Below are positions 3,401 through 6,127 of a stretch of DNA of 6,127 bases, one piece after another (within the stretch, counting starts at the first letter, position 1; the number at the start of each line of letters is the position of its first letter). This DNA comes from CAYJOG01 sp964371695 [NCBI: uncultured bacterium] (lineage in GTDB: Bacteria > CAYJOG01), in NCBI GenBank assembly GCA_964371695.1, contig CAYJOG010000189.1, forward strand, positions 1 through 6,127. Reading direction: 5' to 3'. The position numbers and the translations under genes were made by a program. The notes beneath the pieces are model-generated. The model was not told the DNA's origin. It ran no database searches and saw only the letters and a program-made list of their open reading frames with translations.

Positions 3401-6127
3401 GTTGGCGCCGCGGTCAACTCCGCCAGCAGTGGTGCCGGAACCGGTGACGTAACCGTCCAGGGTCATGGTGATGGTTTCGGCGAGAGCATCCTCACCCACC
3501 GGCACGGGGCAATAAGCCGTGGCGCCGTTCATCACACAGGCCGTGCCTGGGGTTCCTGCAGTGACGGCGCTGGGGGTGATGACGCCAGCCAGTTCGTCGG
3601 CGAAGGTGATTTTTTTGGAGAAAGCCACGTTGCTGTAAGAGAGCACCGTCTGCGCATCGGCATTGGCGGCGCGGTTGGTGGAGCCATTGGTGGTGCCACT
3701 GTCGCTGTCATAACCGTCCATGGTGATCACCACGTTCTCGGTGGTGTCGTCTGCAATCACCACGGGGCAATAGGCCGCACCCGCGTTCAAGAGGCAGTTC
3801 ACGTTGCTGGCCCCGGCGGTGACCGCGCTGGGGGAAATCGCCGCGCTCAGCTCGTTGGCGAAAGTGATTTTTTTGGCGAACTGCACGCCTGTCACCGTGA
3901 CAAGGGTTTGTGAATCGGTCAGGGTGGCGCGGTTGGCCGCAGCCCCCGTTGTGCCGCTGTCGCTGTCATAACCGGCGATGGTGGGGACGACGTTTTCTCC
4001 GGCGTCATCGCCCGCCAAAGGCACGGGACAATAAGCCACGTTCGCGGCAATCACCGGACAGACCGTGTTGCCCACACCGGCGGTGACCGCCGTGGGGGCC
4101 ACGGGGGCGCTGTCCACCTCGCGGGTAAAGGTGATTTTTTTGCTGAACTGCACATTGGTGATGGTGATGACGGTCTGCGCATCGGCCAGCGCCGTGCGGT
4201 TGGCTGCGCCGCCGGTGGCGCCGCTGTCGCCGTCGTAACCATCCACCGTGGCCACCACGTTTTCACCGGCGTTGTCATCCAGAACGGGCACGGGGCAATA
4301 GGCCGTGCCCGCGTTGATGGTGCAGGTGACGTTGTTTGCGCCGGCGGTGACCGCCGTGGGCGTGAGCGCGCCGGCGTCCTGCTCGCGGGTGAGGGTGATT
4401 TTTTTGCTGAACAGCACGTTGGTGTAGGTGAGCACCGTCTGCGCGTCGGTCTGCGCGGCGCGGTTGGCGGCCCCGCCAGTTGTGCCGCTGTCGCTGTCAT
4501 AACCATCAATGGTCACCACGAGGTTTTCACCGGCGTCGTCCTGTGCCAGGGGCACGGCGCAATAGGCGGTTGCGCCATTCATGGTGCAGGCCACGTTGGT
4601 GCCGCCCGCCGTGACAGCGCTGGGGGTGATGACACCAGCCAGCTCGTTGGCGAAGGTGATTTTTTTGCTGAACTGGATGGCCGTGCGGGCCACCACGGTC
4701 TGGGCGTCGGTGTGGGCGGTGCGGTTGGCCGCGCCCACGGTGTTGCCGCTGTCGCCGTCATAACCATCGGTGGTGGACACCACGTTTTCACCGGCGTTGT
4801 CATCGGCCAGCACCACGGGACAATAGGCCGCGCTGGCGCTGAGGGTGCAGGCCACGTTGCTGGCCCCGGCGGTGGCCGCCGTGGGGGTGAGGCCCCCGCC
4901 CAGCTCGTCGGCAAAGGTCACTTTTTTGGAAAACTGAAGCCCCTTGAAGGTTTGGCCCGCGCCGGTGGGGGCCGCGCCCAGCGCAGAGCCCACCCCCAGG
5001 GTGAGCACCATCTGCTGGCTGTCTGAGGTGGTGACGCTGTTGAGGTTGGGGGTGTGGGTGGTGGCGATGTCGGCGTAACCATCCCGCTGAATGCTCAGCG
5101 CGCCGGTGGCCTCCACAGCCCAATAGGCCACGTTGGCCCCGTCGTTCTGGGTGGCGTTGCCCGCATTGAACTGGGCCTGGGCCATGCCCGCCACGGTGAG
5201 GTTGGTGCCCAGTTCGTCTGCCATGACCACCTTGAGGGGAAACTTGAACCCGCAGGCGTCGTTGGTGGCGGCCACGCAGGCCCCGGCGGCCTGGTCATAG
5301 TTCACGGTGACCTGACCGGTGGTGGGGGTGTCGTCTACGGTGACATCGTTGTTGACGTAGTTGGGAATGTTGGCCCGCAGTTGGGGCGTGCCGCCGCCGC
5401 TGTCATAGGCTTCGACATAAGCAAAGTTGGCGTCGGAGACGGGGGTGATCAGGCCGGTGGCGGCGCTGCCGGTGGCGGGGTCATACACCGCCAGATTACC
5501 GCTGCCAAACACCGTGAGAGCCCCGGCAACCGTGTTGCCCAGTTCGTCGGCCAAGTCGCCAGCGGCGATGGACACGCGGAAGTTTTCCAGCAACTGGTCG
5601 CCCGCCGCCACGGTAAAGGACATGCTGACCTGGGCGGTGGTGCCGCTGGGGTTGTAGGTGTTCACGCTGGTGCGGTTGTTGAAACCTTTGTATTGCAGGG
5701 TGATGGTGGCGGCCCCCAGGGTGTTGGGCGCGACAAACAGGTCGTTGCCCACGCCATAAACCCGCTGGTTCAGATCGGTGGGATTCATGGCGGTGTTGAA
5801 GGTGACACCCGCGATGCGGTTGGCGAAATCGCCAAAGCTCACCTCGCTGCTGTTGCTGGCGCGCTGGGCGCGGATTTTCAGCGCCGGTGTGAACTGGTCG
5901 CTCACCAGGGTGTTGGCCTGGGAGGGGTCAAAGCTCACGTTGGCCCGGTCGGTCATGCAGATGTCAGACCCCGGCAGGTTGGTGGTGCCCGAACAACTGT
6001 TGAGGAAGCCCGTGGCCGTCACCAGCGTGTCAATGTCGCCCACCAGATCCGCCGCCGTCACGCTGAACGCCAGCGCGGCGCTGTTCACCGATCCCGCGCC
6101 GGTGGCCAGGATGCAGGCTTCGCCGTC
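1..6127 (-). CDS. Giant repetitive exported protein, probable surface adhesin or stalk (internal fragment)
   Basis: I read this frame codon by codon from base 6127 to base 2 and met no stop in 2,042 codons; both ends run off the window. The product is rich in Thr, Ala, Gly, Asn, Val and Asp and poor in Lys, His and Trp (one Trp, codon 5120-5122), as in extracellular beta-sandwich proteins. In order it holds divergent beta modules (residues 1-299), a degenerate repeat (300-402), nine modules of 86-92 residues (403-1196), a decayed tenth (about 1197-1276), two Cys-pair modules, and a Cys-free Ig-like tract (about 1440-2042). I see no catalytic motif, no clear transmembrane segment and no RTX nonapeptide array here. 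Signal sequence, anchor and secretion partner lie outside. Codons favour GCC, ACC, GGC, AAC and GTG; I found no TTA or CTA and only four TCA. A role in adhesion or surface-layer structure is inferred from architecture, not shown. The frame call is firm, the function weak. Confidence 0.93.
430..859 (-). other. Bacterial Ig-like module with ATDAYYN turn
   Basis: About 143 residues including a Gly/Ala/Ser-rich approach. The Ig-like part has SIETGQSFNLVIKATDAYYN with the turn ATDAYYN at 662-682 (Tyr replaces the usual Gly), then TITTETSNVTVSSTDDT and a TPGTAGTDITYVATSG segment. It ends in the acidic VDVDVTVDVDTP strand. The spacing from the preceding turn is 138 codons, so extra sequence or a partial module lies between them. 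Confidence 0.5.
453..486 (-). repeat. Acidic Val-Asp micro-repeat
   Basis: A short imperfect repeat of GTGGAC units, with one GTGACA interruption, encodes VDVDVTVDVD. It sits at the junction between two Ig-like modules and would form an alternating strand with all acidic side chains on one face. The DNA repeat is a possible site of in-frame slippage in steps of six bases. Confidence 0.8.
860..1159 (-). other. Bacterial Ig-like module with LRDTNGN turn
   Basis: Starts near TATAAFATDANGTVSLVL with LRDTNGN at 1076-1096, exactly 300 bases (100 codons) after the matching turn of the preceding module, which supports tandem Ig-like domains of about 100 residues. The second half holds TVTVTASNGSSVSLPDF and a QVAGGQATLTLQSRVAG strand pair. 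There is no Cys. The far boundary is approximate. Confidence 0.55.
1160..1459 (-). other. Bacterial Ig-like module with VTDAYGN turn
   Basis: Starts near LTSPVATATAGSNIVISASV and carries VTDAYGN at 1376-1396, followed by LVTTGGPYAVTLAA. The order A-T-A-G, strand, D-x-Y-G-N, strand is a familiar signature of filamin/Ig-like and invasin-type (Big_1-like) bacterial domains. It closes near LSFTPGGVASVTI. About 100 residues, the usual size for such a domain. It probably acts as a rigid spacer. Confidence 0.6.
1460..1799 (-). other. Ig-like module(s) with NNDGN turn
   Basis: About 113 residues. A LHVVAKNNDGN turn (AKNNDGN at 1778-1798) leads to TTG...RSVTVTITGG, a strand-turn-strand pattern typical of bacterial Ig-like domains. 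A second segment begins ELASTTGIVGVGG and ends near SVDVTPGAGNK. The end of the second segment is an estimate. There is no Cys. Family assignment rests on general appearance only. Confidence 0.45.
1800..2299 (-). other. Beta-rich linker modules with two Cys pairs (part of the giant CDS)
   Basis: About 167 residues starting near the PNDPPYSALLTPTATAEG segment. It does not match the core repeat. The first Cys pair is at 2192-2194 and 2156-2158 (C-x11-C, in VDVCSAAATADATSACAAG) and the second at 1877-1879 and 1850-1852 (C-x8-C, in YLCFSTTAGGACAAA). Both pairs sit in Ala/Thr/Gly-rich loops after a hydrophobic strand, the pattern expected of a short disulfide-closed hairpin. A VDTDAP segment near 1975-1993 may be an inter-domain junction. 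No named family was recognised. Confidence 0.5.
2300..2539 (-). repeat. Repeat module 10: decayed copy closing the array
   Basis: About 80 residues. The entry strand reads RYSLKATMATSLGVPI instead of FSKKITF. The Cys pair is gone: the second position is AYF rather than AYC, and the first Cys is absent. The acidic stretch, DGY loop and NR motif are not recognisable, though strand spacing and a terminal VTTQTTIELGG segment still fit. The end is approximate. With module 0 it gives the array degenerate edges on both sides. Confidence 0.6.
2540..2809 (-). repeat. Core repeat module 9 (90 aa, TRE type, last Cys-bearing copy)
   Basis: Begins ITLTREGAGLAYSGATVTAG after TSKK on an A7 run. The Cys pair is widest here, C-x11-C (ACTETPASSGVYYCAV). 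Then LADDTAENVL, the loop AGYITNSG without its Asp residues, and TNRAANTDVQTALTQANV. It marks the end of the regular array. Confidence 0.88.
2810..3085 (-). repeat. Core repeat module 8 (92 aa, divergent)
   Basis: Longest core copy. After SKK it reads VTGITSEAGTAIAIAAATL, so the usual DEL or TRE has become TSE and the P-[ST]-A-V-T-A-G segment is altered. The Cys pair is C-x10-C (NCIKDGGNTAFYCPV). LADDDAGENM is kept, but the loop after DGY has become VKAAV. TNRAAATDAQT is retained. The A-run is broken here (AAAAAGG). Confidence 0.88.
3086..3349 (-). repeat. Core repeat module 7 (88 aa, TRE type)
   Basis: Begins ITFTREVDAAALTPTAVTAG. The Cys pair is in TCTINAATAYCPV (C-x8-C; codons 3272-3274 and 3245-3247). 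Then LAGDDAGENVV, the loop DGYDGDSG at 3170-3193, and AANRAANTDAQTVLTATNV. It is the closest partner of module 3 at exactly 1,050 bp, and its start also shares TREVD with module 4. Confidence 0.93.
3170..3222 (-). repeat. 53-bp exact direct repeat, copy B (module 7)
   Basis: Second copy of the stretch at 4220-4272, exactly 1,050 bases (350 codons) away and in the same frame, so recombination between the two would remove or add four modules without shifting the frame. Confidence 0.95.
3350..3610 (-). repeat. Core repeat module 6 (87 aa, DEL type)
   Basis: Begins ITFADELAGVITPSAVTAG, nearly the same as module 2. The Cys pair is in ACVMNGATAYCPV (C-x8-C). The second half has diverged: the acidic stretch is VGEDALAETI, the Asp-rich loop has become DGYVTGSG, and the NR motif reads VDRGANNNPQTVLTYTNV. 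A conserved first half with a changed second half could reflect a mosaic exchange between copies. Confidence 0.9.
3611..3868 (-). repeat. Core repeat module 5 (86 aa, NEL type)
   Basis: Shortest copy. Preceded by FAKK and begins ITFANELSAAISPSAVTAG. The Cys pair is in NCLLNAGAAYCPV (C-x8-C). The acidic stretch is IADDTTENVV, one residue short because the usual A-G before E-N is replaced by T-T with a deletion. The loop at 3695-3718 is DGYDSDSG, followed by TNRAANADAQTVLSYSNV. Confidence 0.92.
3869..4135 (-). repeat. Core repeat module 4 (89 aa, TRE type)
   Basis: Begins ITFTREVDSAPVAPTAVTAG. The Cys pair is C-x9-C (VCPVIAANVAYCPV), one residue longer than in most copies. Then come LAGDDAGENVV, the loop AGYDSDSG at 3953-3976 (Ala replaces the first Asp) and AANRATLTDSQTLV. 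Its start lies 1,050 bp from that of module 8, although these two are much less alike than the 2/6 and 3/7 pairs. Confidence 0.92.
4136..4399 (-). repeat. Core repeat module 3 (88 aa, TRE type)
   Basis: Begins ITLTREQDAGALTPTAVTAG, with TRE where modules 1 and 2 have DEL or NEL. The Cys pair is in TCTINAGTAYCPV (C-x8-C). The acidic stretch is LDDNAGENVV and the loop at 4220-4243 is DGYDGDSG, then AANRTALADAQTV. It pairs with module 7, 1,050 bp away, including a 53-base identical stretch (4220-4272). Confidence 0.93.
4220..4272 (-). repeat. 53-bp exact direct repeat, copy A (module 3)
   Basis: Identical base for base to 3170-3222. It encodes the end of the acidic stretch through the Asp loop (GENVVATVDGYDGDSG). 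Identity at the DNA level in a gene whose other modules differ at many synonymous sites points to recent duplication or gene conversion. Confidence 0.95.
4400..4660 (-). repeat. Core repeat module 2 (87 aa, DEL type)
   Basis: Begins ITFANELAGVITPSAVTAG. The Cys pair is in ACTMNGATAYCAV (C-x8-C), followed by LAQDDAGENLV, the loop DGYDSDSG at 4484-4507, and AANRAAQTDAQTVLTYTNV. Its closest relative is module 6, exactly 1,050 bp further along the gene: both read ELAGVITPSAVTAG and MNGATAYC. Between 4611-4666 and 3561-3616 I count four mismatches in 56 bases. Confidence 0.93.
4661..4921 (-). repeat. Core repeat module 1 (87 aa, DEL type)
   Basis: Begins after SKK with VTFADELG. The Cys pair lies in ACTLSASAAYCPV (C-x8-C). 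The acidic stretch is LADDNAGENVV, the loop at 4745-4768 is DGYDGDSG, and the tail is AANRTAHTDAQTVV. It is the first canonical copy, with a Val in place of Ile after the Lys pair and an A6 rather than A7 run there. It abuts module 2 with no linker. The fold is probably a small beta-sandwich; the strand-loop-GY layout recalls carboxypeptidase regulatory-like or related Ig-type domains, by general resemblance only. Confidence 0.9.
4922..5230 (-). repeat. Repeat module 0: long, degenerate copy entering the array
   Basis: 103 residues. It starts at the strand FPLKVVMADELG, which matches the SKKITFADELG start of the core modules but with only one Lys. The Cys pair of the core is missing: the second Cys position reads AYW instead of AYC, giving the only Trp in the window. 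A DGY turn is kept, but the following Asp/Ser loop and the ANR motif are not. An insertion rich in Gly and Ala (VGSALGAAPTGAGQ) before the next module explains the extra length. It looks like a diverged edge copy of the array. Confidence 0.7.
5231..6127 (-). other. Divergent beta-rich modules upstream of the repeat array (part of the giant CDS)
   Basis: Residues 1-299 of the fragment. Alternating hydrophobic strands and Asn/Asp/Gly turns suggest two or three beta-sandwich modules. Faint traces of the downstream repeat are visible: a segment reading AFSVTAADLVGD followed by TATGFLNSCSG resembles the AYCPVPLADD...DGYDSDSG part of the core module, and FRVSIAAGDLADELG (near 5550-5600) resembles the start of core modules of the DEL type. 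Cys occur at 6113-6115, as a pair at 5993-5995 and 5957-5959 (C-x11-C), and as a pair at 5276-5278 and 5252-5254 (C-x7-C). I could not assign a named family. Homology to the core is my visual alignment and could be convergence of beta-sandwich sequences. Confidence 0.5.

Noticed and set aside
1805-3913. A 702-codon open frame on the plus strand, Gly/His/Arg-rich, and a similar one at 53-1246
   Set aside because: These triplets are exact reverse complements of the codons of the minus-strand gene. A stop there needs TTA, CTA or TCA in the real frame; the gene has essentially none except four TCA codons, and these plus-strand frames end precisely at them (1244-1246, 1652-1654, 3911-3913, 5024-5026). 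The frames are artefacts of codon bias, and their products look nothing like a folded protein.
2807-4667. T7 runs on the plus strand as possible rho-independent terminators
   Set aside because: They are the complement of the AAA AAA ATC codons at module starts, recur at module spacing inside a coding frame, and have no GC-rich hairpin directly before them that I can see.
3170-4768. DGYDxDSG loops as RTX (GGxGxDxxx) haemolysin-type repeats
   Set aside because: The Gly-Gly nonapeptide pattern is absent and the loops occur once per 86-89 residues, not in tandem nonapeptides.
2540-4921. The regular repeats as a CRISPR array or transposon repeat
   Set aside because: Units of 258-276 bases are in frame, vary mostly at coding positions and encode a conserved domain; there is no short repeat and unique spacer structure and no terminal inverted repeats.
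4051-5298. Minus-strand Pro/Arg/Ala-rich open frames overlapping the repeat array (also at 208-432, 628-978, 2500-2751, 3007-3417)
   Set aside because: They are other-frame readings of the same GC-rich repeats, with low-complexity Pro/Arg/Thr composition and periodic similarity inherited from the true modules.

Overview
The window is wall-to-wall coding DNA. One reading frame on the minus strand runs from base 6127 down to base 2 (2,042 codons) with no stop codon, and neither its start nor its stop lies inside the window. It is an internal slice of one giant, exported-looking protein. I see no intergenic DNA, second gene, RNA gene, CRISPR array or mobile element. Reading frames on the plus strand are shadows of this gene.

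Layout in the direction of translation (high to low coordinates; residue 1 is the codon at 6125-6127). (1) About 6127-5231: divergent beta-rich modules with two spaced Cys pairs. (2) 5230-4922: a long, degenerate copy of the repeat that follows. (3) 4921-2540 (residues 403-1196): nine tandem copies of an 86-92 residue module. Each begins at a Lys-Lys-Ile/Val strand, carries a Cys pair spaced 8-11 residues apart ending in A-Y-C or Y-Y-C, then an acidic D-D-x-A-E-N stretch, a D-G-Y-D-x-D-S-G loop in most copies, and an N-R-x(4,5)-D-x-Q-T strand. (4) About 2539-2300: a decayed tenth copy without Cys. (5) About 2300-1800: beta-rich modules with two more Cys pairs. (6) About 1800-1: a Cys-free tract of bacterial Ig-like modules, each with a D-x-x-G-N type turn, ending in a segment that looks like a Big_1/invasin-type domain.

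The core array has internal order. Modules 2, 3 and 4 and modules 6, 7 and 8 sit exactly 1,050 bp apart, and one 53-bp stretch is identical at that offset, so a four-module block appears to have been duplicated. Seven of the nine modules begin on an A7 run in an otherwise GC-rich gene.

The organism cannot be named from this. High GC (roughly 60-65% by eye), strong preference for C/G-ending codons, and paired Cys in an otherwise Thr/Ala/Gly/Asn/Val-rich, Lys/His/Trp-poor protein suggest a GC-rich bacterium that oxidises exported proteins, most likely with a Gram-negative envelope. The likely role is a long surface or secreted stalk or adhesin; that is inference from architecture. The secretion signal, anchor and any binding head lie outside the window.
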